NCBI GenBank assembly: GCA_963718305.1
Contig: CAVQZG010000017.1
Location: forward strand, 1 to 64,000
Direction of reading: 5' to 3'
DNA: 64,000 nucleotides
Source of the DNA: RYN-230 sp963718305
Lineage (GTDB): Bacteria > Actinomycetota > Actinomycetes > Streptosporangiales > Streptosporangiaceae
The position numbers were made by a program, and so were the translations under genes. Shown here in pieces: positions 42,617 through 52,290 of the stretch. Position 1 is the first letter of the stretch. Every line of letters begins with the position of its first letter. Below the pieces are notes generated by a model. It was not told the origin of the DNA. It saw only the letters and a list, made by a program, of their open reading frames with translations, and did no database searches.

Positions 42617-43171
42617 ATGGCTGACGCCAACCGCGCGCCGGACGAGGGCTGGCTGGTCCTCATCTACCGGGTACCGTCCGAGCCCAGCCGCCTCCGGTCC
42701 GCGGTATGGCGCAGGCTCAAGAGCCTTGGGGCCATCTACCTGCAGAACTCCGCGGCCGCGCTGCCTGCCAGCGTGGGCAACGAGCGGGCGCTGCGCAAGC
42801 TGCGCAGCCAGATCCTCGACATGGAGGGCACGGCCGCGCTGCTGGCCTGCCGGGTGCTGGCGGGCGAGCAGGAAGTGCGGGCGACGTTCCAGGCCGCGCG
42901 GAACGACGAGTACGAGGAGATCGTCGACCGCTGCGAGGATTTCCTGGGCCAGGTGAAGAAGGAGTACGTGGCGCACCACTTCACCTACGCCGAGCTTGAG
43001 GAGAACGAGGTCGATCTGGTCAAGCTGCGGACCTGGTTCGCCCGGGTCCGCGCGCGGGACGCGTTCGGCGCGACCGGCCGCCCCGAAGCGGAGAAGGCCC
43101 TCGAGGCCTGCCAGCAGTCGCTGGACGACTACGCGGCGCGGGTCTACGCGGAGGAAGAAGACGGCCACTGA
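42617..43171 (+). CDS. ChrB N-terminal-domain protein
   Basis: A 184-residue protein with the ChrB N-terminal signature GWLVLIYRVPSEPSRLRSAVWRRLKSLGAIYLQNS... at residues 10-50 and DEYEEIVDRCEDFL in the middle. Full ChrB proteins are about 300 residues and regulate chromate resistance; this one ends after the first domain and no chrA transporter is adjacent, so a chromate role is not established. ATG 42617 lies six bases after GACAAT and may be leaderless. Confidence 0.8.
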   Translation: MADANRAPDEGWLVLIYRVPSEPSRLRSAVWRRLKSLGAIYLQNSAAALPASVGNERALRKLRSQILDMEGTAALLACRVLAGEQEVRATFQAARNDEYEEIVDRCEDFLGQVKKEYVAHHFTYAELEENEVDLVKLRTWFARVRARDAFGATGRPEAEKALEACQQSLDDYAARVYAEEEDGH

Positions 43172-43283
43172 CCGCCCCCGGCGGTACCTGCTGGCCACCG
43201 TCCACCTCCTCACCCGATCGATCCCGGCCGGTGCGATGCACCCGCAGACCTTCCTGCATACCCGCAGACCCCGTCCCCGCGCC

Positions 43284-43332
43284 AACGTTAAGCCTAACCT
43301 TTGTCAGAACTTAGAAGTAACGACTGTTAGAT
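43284..43332 (+). promoter_or_regulatory. IdeR/DmdR-like iron half-box and promoter-like elements
   Basis: The core AGCCTAACCTT at 43291-43301 equals the right half of the 19-bp IdeR/DmdR box (TWAGGTTAGSCTAACCTWA); the left half is degenerate, about 14 of 19 matches overall. TTGTCA at 43301-43306 could be a -35; the following TTAGAT (43327-43332) is 20 bases away, longer than ideal. It directly abuts the truncated ABC gene. Confidence 0.45.
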
Positions 43333-44387
43333 CCGTCCTGTACTGCTCGGCCCGTCCGGATCGGGCAAGACCACGCTGCTGCGCTGCCTGGCCGGCATCG
43401 AGCGGGTCACCTCGGGCCGGATCGCGATCGGCGGCCGGATGGTGGCCGACGAGCGCGTGCATGTGCCGCCCGACCAGCGGGACCTGTCCATGGTGTTCCA
43501 GGATTACGCGCTGTGGCCGCACCTGAGGGCGCACGACAACGTCGCGTTCGCGCTGCGCCGCCGCAAGCTGCCGCGGGCCCAGGGGCGGGAACGGGCGGCC
43601 GCGATGCTGGACCGGGTGGGCCTGGGGGCCCTTGGCCAGCGGTACCCGAACGAGCTGTCCGGCGGCGAGCAGCAGCGGGTCGCGCTGGCCCGCGCCCTGG
43701 TCGCCGACACGGGCCTGATCCTGTGCGACGAGCCGCTCTCCAACCTCGACGCCGACCTGCGGGAGCGGATGCGCCTGGAGATCTCCGCGCTGGTCCGCGA
43801 GGCGGGGGCCACCACGGTCTACATCACCCACGATCAGGCCGAGGCGTTCGCGCTGGCCGACCGGGTGGGCGTGCTGGAACGGGGCCAGCTGGTCCAGCAG
43901 GGCACCCCGGAGGAGATCTACACCCAGCCCGCGACGCCGTTCGTGGCCCGCTTCACCGGGCTGTCCGGCGAGCTGCCGGTCCGGGTGCGCGGGCGGGCCG
44001 CCGACGGCACGGTCGAGGTCGAACTGGCCGGCCGCGGCCCAGGCGCGGCCCTTCCAGGCGCGGGGGCCGAGCCTGCCCATCGGTGAGGCGGCCGCGCTGC
44101 TGATGGTCCGGCCGACCGGGGTCCAGCTGTGCGCCAGCCAGGCCGATGAGCACCACATCGCAGGCACCGTCGCCGACGTCGCTTTCCGCGGCCGCGGCTA
44201 CGAGCACGCCATCGACATCCCCGGCCACGGCCGCCTGACCAGCGTGTTCTCCGACACCCGGGCGGAGCGGGGGGAGCACGTCGGGCTGCGCCTGGACCCG
44301 CGCGGCTGCCACCTGTTCAGCGCCGGGCCCGGGGAGGCGGCCCGGCCGGTCTCAGCCGGCCTCGATCCGGTGACGGCCGGGCCATGA
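43331..44387 (+). pseudogene. 5'-truncated ABC transporter ATPase (FbpC/PotA type)
   Basis: Coding sequence begins abruptly after an in-frame TAG (43328-43330): Walker A LLGPSGSGKTTLLR appears within eight codons, so the first ~30 residues and a start codon are missing. The rest is intact: MVFQDYALWPHL (Q-loop), LSGGEQQRVALARAL signature, LILCDEPLSNLD Walker B, THDQAEA His switch. Near 44030-44060 the frame breaks; the TOBE-like tail (LLMVRPTGVQL ... GRGYEHAIDIPG) continues in frame 3 to 44387. FbpC-type proteins power ferric-iron import. The remnant's position by an iron box suggests a deleted iron-uptake operon. Confidence 0.72.
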
Positions 44388-44523
44388 ACGGCGCCGGGCA
44401 CCCCCGGAACGGCGCGGGCCACGCCCGCCGCCGGCCGTCACTGCTCACCACGGTGTCTCACCTTGGGCCAGACCATGCGTGACGCGTGATCGTCGCGCCC
44501 GGGCAGGGGCTAGCATCAGAGCC

Positions 44524-46083
44524 GTGACCACGACGCTCAGCATCAGTACCAGCGCGCCCCGCTCAATCGACGCGGACGCCGTTGTCATCGGAGTGATCAA
44601 GGGCCAGGATGGGCCCATCCTGGCGCCAGGCGCCGCTGACCTCGACGAGGCCCTGGGCGGCCGCCTGGCCGCCACCCTGGCCACCCTGGGCGCCACCGGC
44701 CAGGCCGAGGAAGTCACCCGGCTGCCGGCCAGCGCGCCGGTCACCGCACCGGTGATCGCCGCCGTCGGCCTGGGCCCGGCGGGCGGCGCAGGCGCGGATG
44801 CGGCGGCAGGCGGTTCGTTCGACCCGGAGACGCTGCGCCGGGCGGCCGGCGCGGCGGTCAGGACCCTGACCGCCGCCGGACGGTCGGCAGCCAACGGCGA
44901 TGGCAGCGACCTCAGGATCGCGCTCGCCCTGCCCGCCGCCGACCCGGACACGGCTGAGGCCGTGGCGGTCGGCGCGCTGCTGGGCGGCTACGCGTTCACC
45001 CGGTACCGGAAGCAGGCCGGGCGCCGCGCGGCGATCACCGTGCTGATCCCGGCGGGGCTCACCCCGGCGGGCGGGGCGGACGGCATCCGCCGCCGGGCCG
45101 AGGCCATCGCCGGCGCCGTGTCGCTCGCCCGCGACCTGGTCAACACCGCCCCCTCGGACCTGGTCCCCGCCACGCTGGCCGACGAGGCCGAGCGGGTGGC
45201 CGCCGCGGCCGGCTTGCAGGCCGAGGTGCTGGACGAGAAGGCGCTGCAGGAGAACGGCTACGGCGGCATCGTGGGCGTCGGCCAGGGATCGGTGAACCCG
45301 CCGCGGCTGGTGCGGCTGGAGTACGCGCCGGCGCAGGCGGACAAGACCGTGGTGTTCGTCGGCAAGGGCATCACGTTCGACTCCGGCGGGCTCTCGCTGA
45401 AGCCGCCGAAGTCGATGGAGACCATGAAGTCGGACATGGGCGGCGCGGCCGCGATCATCGGCGCGATGCAGGCCATTGCCGCCCTGGCCCCGGCCGTCCG
45501 GGTCATCGGCTACCTGCCGATCGCGGAGAACATGCCGAGCGGGAGCGCCTCGCGCCCCTCCGACGTGCTCACCATCTACGGCGGCAAGACCGTCGAGGTG
45601 CTCAACACCGACGCCGAGGGCCGGCTCGTGCTCGCCGACGCGCTGGCCCGGTCGGCCGCGGACGCCCCCGACGTGCTGGTGGATGTGGCCACGCTGACCG
45701 GGGCCCAGGTCGTGGCGCTCGGCACGCGGATCTCCGCGGTGATGGCCAACGACGACGCGCTGCGGGACGCGGTGGTGGCCGCGGCGGACCGGGCGGGCGA
45801 GGCCATGTGGCCCATGCCGCTGCCCGCGGAACTGCGCAAGGGCCTGGACTCAGCCGTCGCCGACCTGGCCAACGTGGCCGCGGACCGCAGCGGCGGGATG
45901 CTGGTCGCGGGATTGTTCCTGCGGGAGTTCGTGCCCGAGGGGGTGCGCTGGGCTCACGTCGACATCGCGGGCCCGTCGTTCAATGACGGGCAGCCGCACG
46001 GGTATACCCCCAAAGGCGGGACGGGCGCGGCGACCAGGGCCCTGGTGCAGATAGCGGTGGACGCCGCGGAGGGAAGGCTCTAG
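44524..46083 (+). CDS. pepA: Leucyl aminopeptidase (M17 family)
   Basis: A 519-residue two-domain M17 peptidase that removes N-terminal amino acids in the cytosol using two metal ions. Active-site landmarks: VGKGITFDSGGLSLK (catalytic Lys and Asp) and the signature NTDAEGRLVLADAL; metal-ligand Asp in SDMGGAAA. GTG 44524 lies seven bases after TAGCAT (44511-44516), a leaderless pattern. It occupies the place of mycobacterial pepB upstream of the E2/lip genes. Confidence 0.94.
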   Translation: MTTTLSISTSAPRSIDADAVVIGVIKGQDGPILAPGAADLDEALGGRLAATLATLGATGQAEEVTRLPASAPVTAPVIAAVGLGPAGGAGADAAAGGSFDPETLRRAAGAAVRTLTAAGRSAANGDGSDLRIALALPAADPDTAEAVAVGALLGGYAFTRYRKQAGRRAAITVLIPAGLTPAGGADGIRRRAEAIAGAVSLARDLVNTAPSDLVPATLADEAERVAAAAGLQAEVLDEKALQENGYGGIVGVGQGSVNPPRLVRLEYAPAQADKTVVFVGKGITFDSGGLSLKPPKSMETMKSDMGGAAAIIGAMQAIAALAPAVRVIGYLPIAENMPSGSASRPSDVLTIYGGKTVEVLNTDAEGRLVLADALARSAADAPDVLVDVATLTGAQVVALGTRISAVMANDDALRDAVVAAADRAGEAMWPMPLPAELRKGLDSAVADLANVAADRSGGMLVAGLFLREFVPEGVRWAHVDIAGPSFNDGQPHGYTPKGGTGAATRALVQIAVDAAEGRL

Positions 46084-46144
46084 CCGGGCCCGGGTGTTAA
46101 TGGCGGTCGGGGACGACAGACTGATCGGAGCAAGGAGCACATCA

Positions 46145-47545
46145 GTGGCGGACAGTAACGGTTCCTACGACATCGTCATCCTGGGTGGCGGCAGCGGCGG
46201 GTACGCCTGCGCGCTGCGCGCCGCCGAACTCGGCAAGCGCGTGGCGCTCATCGAGAAGGACAAGGTCGGGGGGACCTGCCTGCATCGCGGCTGCATTCCC
46301 ACGAAGGCGCTGCTGCACGCCGCGGAAGTCGCGGACCAGGCCCGGGAGGGCGAGACGTTCGGGGTCCGGTCCACCTTCGAGGGGATCGACATGCCCGGCG
46401 TGAACGCCTACAAGGACAAGGTGGTGGACCGGCTCTGGAAGGGCCTGCAGAGCACGCTGGCCAGCCGGAAGATCGAGATCGTCTACGGCGACGGCACGCT
46501 GGTCTCGCCGACCCAGGTCCGGGTGGGCGACACGGTCTACGAGGGCGCGCACGTCGTGCTGGCCACCGGGTCCGAGGCGAAGAGCCTGCCCGGACTGGAG
46601 ATCGACGGTGAGCGGGTCATCAACAGTGATCACGCGCTCCGGCTGGACCGGGTGCCGCGGTCGGCCGTCATCCTCGGCGGCGGGGTTATCGGGGTGGAGT
46701 TCGCCAGCGTGTGGCGCTCGTTCGGCGCCGAGGTCACCATCGTCGAGATGCTGCCGCACCTGGTGCCACTGGAAGACGAGGCCAGCTCCAAGCTGCTGGA
46801 GCGGGCGTTCCGGCGCCGCGGTATCGGCTACGAACTCGGTACCCGTTTCGAGGGGGTCAAGGACAACGGCGACGGCGTGACGGTCAGCCTGGCCGGGGGC
46901 AAGACCCTGGACGCTGACCTGCTCCTGGTCGCGGTGGGCCGCGGGCCCGTGTCGGCGGGCCTCGGGTACGAGGCGGCAGGCGTGACGGTGGAGCGCGGGT
47001 ACGTGACGGTCGACGAGTACTGCCGCACCAGCGTGCCCACGATCTCCGCGGTCGGTGACCTGATCCCCGGCCCGCAGCTGGCCCACGTCGGGTTCGCTGA
47101 GGGCATCCTGGTCGCCGAGCGGCTGGCCGGCCTGACGGTGACGCCGATCGACTACGACGGCGTGCCGCGCGTCACCTACAGCGACCCGGAGGTCGCGTCG
47201 GTGGGCATCACGTCGAAGATGGCCGCGGAGCGCGGCATCGAGGTCACCGAGCTCACCTACCCGATCGGCGGCAACGGCAAGAGCGTCATCCTGCAGACCC
47301 AGGGCGCGGCGAAGCTGATCGCGGCGGCCAGCGGCGGGCCGGACGGCACCCCGGGCCCGGTGCTGGGCATCCACCTGGTCGGCGCCCGGGTCGGTGAGCT
47401 GATCGCCGAGGGCCAGCTGATCTACAACTGGGAGGCGCTGCCGTATGACGTGGCGCAGCTCATCCATCCGCACCCCACCCAGTCGGAGCTGATCGGCGAG
47501 GCGCACCTCGCGCTCGCCGGGAAGCCATTGCATATGCACGCGTAG
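46145..47545 (+). CDS. lpdA: Dihydrolipoyl dehydrogenase (E3)
   Basis: A 466-residue FAD/NAD flavoprotein that reoxidises dihydrolipoamide on E2. FAD motif GGGSGGYACALRAAELG, redox disulfide GGTCLHRGCIPTKAL, NAD motif GGGVIGVEFASVW, and the C-terminal interface HPHPTQSE with the catalytic His-Glu. GTG 46145 has AAGGAG seven bases upstream. Directly followed by the E2 gene, a natural complex operon. Confidence 0.95.
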   Translation: MADSNGSYDIVILGGGSGGYACALRAAELGKRVALIEKDKVGGTCLHRGCIPTKALLHAAEVADQAREGETFGVRSTFEGIDMPGVNAYKDKVVDRLWKGLQSTLASRKIEIVYGDGTLVSPTQVRVGDTVYEGAHVVLATGSEAKSLPGLEIDGERVINSDHALRLDRVPRSAVILGGGVIGVEFASVWRSFGAEVTIVEMLPHLVPLEDEASSKLLERAFRRRGIGYELGTRFEGVKDNGDGVTVSLAGGKTLDADLLLVAVGRGPVSAGLGYEAAGVTVERGYVTVDEYCRTSVPTISAVGDLIPGPQLAHVGFAEGILVAERLAGLTVTPIDYDGVPRVTYSDPEVASVGITSKMAAERGIEVTELTYPIGGNGKSVILQTQGAAKLIAAASGGPDGTPGPVLGIHLVGARVGELIAEGQLIYNWEALPYDVAQLIHPHPTQSELIGEAHLALAGKPLHMHA

Positions 47546-47618
47546 CCCGGGCCGGGCCACGCACCCCCAGCACAGCTGCAACTGTGAGTGTCGAACAGCG
47601 AAGGAGTCACGGGAAGCC

Positions 47619-49403
47619 ATGTCGGTCTCCGTATCCATGCCCCAGCTCGGCGAGAGCGTTACCGAGGGCACCGTCACGCGCTGGCTCAAGAAGGAGGGCG
47701 AGCGCGTGGAGGCGGACGAGCCGCTGCTCGAGGTCTCCACAGACAAGGTCGACACCGAGATACCGTCGCCGGTGGCCGGGATCCTGCGCGGGATCACCGT
47801 CGCCGAGGACGAGACGGTCGCGGTCGGTGCCGAACTCGCGGTTATCGACGAGAGCGGGGCCGAAGCCCCGGCCGGGGGTGACGGCGGCGGCGAGCCGGAG
47901 GCCCAGGCCGAGCCGGCTGCTCCCGCCGCGCCTGCTGCGGCTCCTGCTGAGAGCCCGGCAGAGGACTTCTCCTCAGGTGACCAGGAGCCCGGCTCCCAGC
48001 CCGCGGCTGAACCCGGGTACCCGTACCCCGCGGCGGGCGGGTACCAGAGCGGGGAACAGCAGACCGCCGTCTACCAGCGGCCGGCCTCCTACGAGGCGGT
48101 CGGCTACGGGTCGCCGGGCGCGGCAGACCCGCAGAGCGTCGAGGAGCCGCCCGCCGCGCCCCCGGCGGACCAGGGCCAGCCGCCCAGCGCCCCGCAGGAG
48201 CCGGCCGCGGCCGGCGGAGCGTCGGTGAGCGACATCTGGCAGCGGTCCCAGCCGGCCGCCACTCCCCCCAGCTCCCCCGGCTCCCGCACCGGCCCCGGCC
48301 GCCGCGGCGCCGCAGCCTCCCGTGCCGCCGGCCCCGCGCCGCCGGCTCCGCCCCAGCCCGCCTCCAACGGCCCGGCGCGGCCGGCCTCCCCGCTCGGCAC
48401 GGCGGACGGCCCCTACGTCACCCCGCTGGTGCGCAAGCTGGCCGCCGAGCACGGCGTGGACCTGGCCACCGTGGCCGGAACCGGGGTCGGCGGGCGGATC
48501 CGCAAGCAGGACGTGATCGACGCGGCCCGGGTCCGGCGCGAGGCCATCGCGGCGGCGCAGCAGTCCGCCGCCGACGGCCAGGCCCAGACGGGACAAGCGC
48601 CGGCCGGGGCAGCCCAGCCGGGGCAGCCCCAGGCCGGTCCGGCCCAGGGCACGTCGCGGCCGGCCATCGAGCCGTCCCACCTGCGCGGCACGACCGAGCG
48701 GATGTCCCGGGCGCGGCAGCTGATCGCCCGCCGGATGGTCGAGTCCCTGCAGACGTCCGCCCAGCTGACCACGGTGGTCGAGGTCGATGTGACCGCGATC
48801 GCCCGGCTCCGGGAGCGGGCCAAGGCCGACTTCGAGGCCCGGGAGGGAGTCAAGCTCACGTTCCTCCCGTTCTTCGCGCTGGCGGCCGTCGAGGCGCTGA
48901 AGGTGCATCCGCGGCTGAACGCCAGCATCGAGCCGGACGGGAACCAGGTGACCTACCACGACGCCGAGCATCTCGGCATCGCGGTGGACACCGAGCGGGG
49001 GCTGATGGTCCCCGTCATCCGCAACGCCGGCGACCTCAACGTGGGCGGCCTGGCCCGCAAGATCGCGGACCTGGCGGCCCGGACCCGGGGTGGCCAGGTG
49101 AGCCCGGATGACCTGGCCGGGGGCACGTTCACGCTGACCAACACGGGCAGCCGCGGCGCGCTGTTCGACACGCCCATCATCAACCAGCCCCAGGTCGGCA
49201 TCCTCGGCACCGGCACGGTCGTGCGCCGCCCGGTGGTGGTCCAGGACCCGGCGCTCGGCGAGGTGATCGCGGTCCGGTCCATGGTGTACCTGGCCCTCAG
49301 CTATGACCACCGGCTGGTGGACGGGGCGGACGCGGCGCGGTTCCTGGGCACCGTGAAGGCCCGCCTGGAGGAAGGGGCCTTCGAGGCGGAACTGGGGCTC
49401 TAG
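47619..49403 (+). CDS. sucB: 2-oxoacid dehydrogenase E2 (dihydrolipoamide acyltransferase)
   Basis: A 594-residue E2. One lipoyl domain (residues 1-78, with the lipoylated Lys in VSTDKVDTEIPSP), a ~180-residue Ala/Pro linker, a peripheral-subunit-binding domain (VTPLVRKLAAEHGVDLATVAGTG) and the catalytic core ending with DHRLVDGADAARFL (His/Asp active site). Databases usually label it SucB, but in M. tuberculosis the gene in this position (dlaT) is the E2 of pyruvate dehydrogenase. With aceE in the same segment, a pyruvate role is plausible. ATG 47619. Confidence 0.92.
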   Translation: MSVSVSMPQLGESVTEGTVTRWLKKEGERVEADEPLLEVSTDKVDTEIPSPVAGILRGITVAEDETVAVGAELAVIDESGAEAPAGGDGGGEPEAQAEPAAPAAPAAAPAESPAEDFSSGDQEPGSQPAAEPGYPYPAAGGYQSGEQQTAVYQRPASYEAVGYGSPGAADPQSVEEPPAAPPADQGQPPSAPQEPAAAGGASVSDIWQRSQPAATPPSSPGSRTGPGRRGAAASRAAGPAPPAPPQPASNGPARPASPLGTADGPYVTPLVRKLAAEHGVDLATVAGTGVGGRIRKQDVIDAARVRREAIAAAQQSAADGQAQTGQAPAGAAQPGQPQAGPAQGTSRPAIEPSHLRGTTERMSRARQLIARRMVESLQTSAQLTTVVEVDVTAIARLRERAKADFEAREGVKLTFLPFFALAAVEALKVHPRLNASIEPDGNQVTYHDAEHLGIAVDTERGLMVPVIRNAGDLNVGGLARKIADLAARTRGGQVSPDDLAGGTFTLTNTGSRGALFDTPIINQPQVGILGTGTVVRRPVVVQDPALGEVIAVRSMVYLALSYDHRLVDGADAARFLGTVKARLEEGAFEAELGL

Positions 49404-49416
49404 GTACCGGGCCGGC

Positions 49417-49458
49417 CGGGCGGTACTGACCGGGCGGTACTGACCGGGCGGTACTGAA
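49417..49458. repeat. 14-bp tandem repeat, three copies
   Basis: CGGGCGGTACTGAC occurs at 49417-49430, 49431-49444 and 49445-49458 (last base changed). It lies just after the E2 stop in the gap before the epimerase gene. Confidence 0.9.
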
Positions 49459-49547
49459 CGGTCAGGGGCGTCCGCCAGTCCCGCAGCCAACGAAGACTCA
49501 AACGAGGGGCCCGGGCGGGCCCGCGGGCGAGGTTAACGGGGGCAGCT

Positions 49548-50519
49548 ATGAAAGTCGTGGTGACGGGGGCCTCGGGGCTCATCGGCAGCGCCCTGACCGC
49601 TTCGCTGCGGGCGGGCGGGGACCAGGTGGTCACGCTGGTGCGCCGGACGCCGGGGTCGGCCAGTGAGATCGCCTGGGACCCGCTGACCCCGCTGGGCGGG
49701 CTGGCCCCTGGGATCCTGGACGGCACGGACGCGGTGGTGCACCTGGCCGGCGCGGGGGTCGCTGACCACCGCTGGACCGACTCCTACAAGGAGGAGATCC
49801 GGGCCAGCCGGGTGCAGGGCACCGGGGCGCTCACCACGTTCCTGGCGGCCATGGATCAGCCGCCCGCGGTCCTGCTCTCCGGGTCCGCCGTCGGCTGGTA
49901 CGGGGATACTGGCGGCCGGGAAGTGGACGAGTCCGCCCCGGCGGGCAGCGGGTTCCTGGCCGGCGTGGTGCGGGACTGGGAAGCCGCCGCCGACCCGGCC
50001 CGGCAGGCCGGGATCCGGGTGGCCACCCTGCGCACCGGGATCGTGATGTCTCCCCAGGGCGGGGTGCTGGCCAGGCTGCTGCCCCTGTTCCGGCTCGGCC
50101 TGGGCGCCAAGCTCGGCCCGGGCACCCAGTACATGAGCTGGGTGAGCCTGGACGACTGGATCCGGGCCGCCCGTTTCCTCGTGGGCCACCAGGAGATATC
50201 CGGCCCGGTGAACCTCACCGCGCCGGAGCCGGAGACCAACGCGGCCTTCACCACGGCGCTGGCGGGCGCGCTGCACCGCCCGGCGTTGCTGAGCATCCCG
50301 TCCCCGGTGCTGTCGATGGCCCTCGGCGGCGTGACCAGCGACCTGATGACCAGCGCCCGGGTCCTGCCCCGGGTGCTGCGCGAGGCCGGATTCGGGTTCA
50401 CCCACCCGGACCTGGCCGGCGCGCTCGCCGCCGAGCTGCAGCCCGCCTGCTCGCCGCCTAGCCGGACCGGCTCGCCGCCTAGCGGGAACTGTGCGGCGTC
50501 CCGGCGAGGAACGCGGTGA
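49548..50519 (+). CDS. TIGR01777-family NAD-dependent epimerase-like protein
   Basis: A 323-residue Rossmann protein: VVTGASGLIGSALTASL at the N-terminus, VVHLAGAGVADHRW, SGSAVGWYGDTGGREVDES, and the DUF1731-type C-terminus (RVLPRVLREAGFGFTHPDL). Members of this family (including mycobacterial Rv2216, in the same place between dlaT and lipB) have unclear substrates. The 3' end overlaps the convergent hydrolase by 41 bases; the tail encodes a duplicated GGCTCGCCGCCTAGC, so the last ~20 residues are doubtful. Confidence 0.87.
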   Translation: MKVVVTGASGLIGSALTASLRAGGDQVVTLVRRTPGSASEIAWDPLTPLGGLAPGILDGTDAVVHLAGAGVADHRWTDSYKEEIRASRVQGTGALTTFLAAMDQPPAVLLSGSAVGWYGDTGGREVDESAPAGSGFLAGVVRDWEAAADPARQAGIRVATLRTGIVMSPQGGVLARLLPLFRLGLGAKLGPGTQYMSWVSLDDWIRAARFLVGHQEISGPVNLTAPEPETNAAFTTALAGALHRPALLSIPSPVLSMALGGVTSDLMTSARVLPRVLREAGFGFTHPDLAGALAAELQPACSPPSRTGSPPSGNCAASRRGTR

Positions 50520-51348
50520 GCGCGGCGGTGAACCGGGCCGGATCATCCAGCCAGGGGAAGTGACCGGCGCCCGGCTGCACCGTGAGTTCCCATCCCGGGA
50601 ACAGCCCGGCCGGCCCGGCCACCCCGGCCAGCAGCTCCGGCGGGGCGACGGCGTCCAGTTCGCCCGCGTACACGAGCACCGGGGCGGTGAGGCCGGCCAG
50701 CGCGGCCCGGGTCGCGGGCGGGTCGAACGCTCCCTCGGCGTAGAAGCCGTCCCGCACCTCGGCGGCCTTCCCGCCGAGGGCGGCCGCCGCATGCGCCCGG
50801 GCCGCGTCGTCCCAGCGGCCGTAGAGGAAGGGCTGCCAGCCCAGCGTGGTCTCTGCCGAGTCGTCCCCGCCGTCCGCGGCCTGCGCGGCGGCCCAGGCCG
50901 ACTCGAACCAGGGCTCCGCGGCGCGCCGCCGCATGGCCGCCTCCTGATCCTCGTCGGTGAACGTCACCCCCAGCGCGCGGACACCGGGAGTGAGCAGGAT
51001 CAGGTGCCCGATCCGCTCGGGATGCGCGGCGGCGTACAGCAGGGCCACGTTCCCGCCCGCGGAATGGCCGAGCAGGTCCATCCGGTCCAGGCCCAGGTCG
51101 GCCCGGAGCGCTTCCACGTCCCGGGCGATGCGGTCGCAACGGTAGGCCGCCGGGTCGGCGGGCACCTCGCTGTCCCCGGTTCCCCGGGTGTCGGGCAGGA
51201 TCAGCTCGCGGGAACGCCCCAGCCCGCCGAGGTCACCCAGGTAGCCGGGAGCCTGGCCCGGGCCTCCGGGCAGGCAGACCAGCGGGGGGCCGGACCCGGT
51301 CCGGTGGAAGGCCAGCTTCGCGCCGTCGTAGGAGGTGAAGTGCGTCAT
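50479..51348 (-). CDS. Alpha/beta hydrolase (proline iminopeptidase-like)
   Basis: A 289-residue hydrolase. Oxyanion strand VCLPGGPGQAPGYL, DTRGTGDSEVP, nucleophile elbow LLGHSAGGNVALLYA (Ser near residue 96), VYAGELDAVAPP for the acid and GAGHFPWLDDP for the histidine complete the triad. The GGPG near residue 28 is typical of the S33 proline-iminopeptidase group; the substrate is unknown. Confidence 0.87.
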   Translation of the reverse strand: MTHFTSYDGAKLAFHRTGSGPPLVCLPGGPGQAPGYLGDLGGLGRSRELILPDTRGTGDSEVPADPAAYRCDRIARDVEALRADLGLDRMDLLGHSAGGNVALLYAAAHPERIGHLILLTPGVRALGVTFTDEDQEAAMRRRAAEPWFESAWAAAQAADGGDDSAETTLGWQPFLYGRWDDAARAHAAAALGGKAAEVRDGFYAEGAFDPPATRAALAGLTAPVLVYAGELDAVAPPELLAGVAGPAGLFPGWELTVQPGAGHFPWLDDPARFTAALTAFLAGTPHSSR

Positions 51349-51426
51349 GCCCGTATCATCCGGCGCGGCGCCGCGGCGCGGCCAGGAACTTCGCAGTGAG
51401 CAGAAGACGGGGCGGCCCCGGCGGCG

Positions 51427-52157
51427 TCAGTCCACGCCCGCCCCGGCCCGGCTGGCCTCCTGCGGCGGCACCAGTTCATCCGGTACCGCTGGTTCCCCCG
51501 GTGGCGGGCACGGCGCCGCCGGGATCAGGGTGCGGAAGCCGCGGGATTCCATCCCGTACAGGGGGATCTTCCACAGTGGCGGCACCCGTCCAGTCCGGCC
51601 CGCCAGGCGGCCGACCGTGCGGATGTTCAGCCGCATGAGGCGGCGCGCGCCGATGACGGCCAGCGTGGCCAGCGGCAGCTCGACGCACAGCGCCATCAGC
51701 AGGCTGACCTGGAAATCGTTGGTGCGCAGATCCAGGGTCACGTCGAACCAGGCGTCGCAGCACAGCAGGGTGGCCAGCACCACCAGGCAGATGATGACCA
51801 GCTGGCGGTGCCGCCAGCCGGCCCACGCGGTGATCGCGAACGTGATGAGCAGGCCGAGGTCGAACCCGACCCACGCTCCCCGCCAGCCGCCCGAGCGGTA
51901 GTACCGGGGCAGCGTGACGGCGAGCACCCCGATCCAGGCGGCCAGGACCAGGCCGCAGCCGATCACGGCGACGAGCGCGATGGCCCGGCTGCGCGGGTTC
52001 CCGGGCAGGTCGGATTCGGCGAGCGGACGGGCTGGCCCGGCTGGCCACGGCCGAGGGCAGCGTCCTCACCAGGAGACGCCTCCAGGGCGGCGAGGGCACA
52101 GGCGAGTTCAGCCCGCTCGTCCGGGCTCATCCGGCGGAGCTCGTCCACATTTATCAC
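51427..52157 (-). CDS. Membrane protein, probably frame-broken
   Basis: From GTG 52157 (GGGAGG eight bases upstream) the read is MINVDELRRMSPDERAELACALAALE..., a soluble N-terminus. Near 52010-52025 the frame runs into a stop, while frame 51966-51427 continues with LAESDLPGNPRSRAIALVAV and four hydrophobic helices (VIGCGLVLAAWIGVLAV, FDLGLLITFAITAWAGW, LVIICLVVLATLLCC, LLMALCVELPLATLAVIG). One indel joins them into one ~240-residue protein. The open frame 51427-51966 alone would be 179 residues. No family recognised. Confidence 0.6.
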
Positions 52158-52290
52158 GCGAAGTACCTCCCTAAGCGCTAACTACCCCGCGGGCCGTGAT
52201 GCTTCCCACGACGGCGCCTGTCCTTTTGCCAGGAGATGGCCGGGGGCTGGCTGGTAGCTGACCCCCGGGCCCGCGGATATCGTGGGCAGC

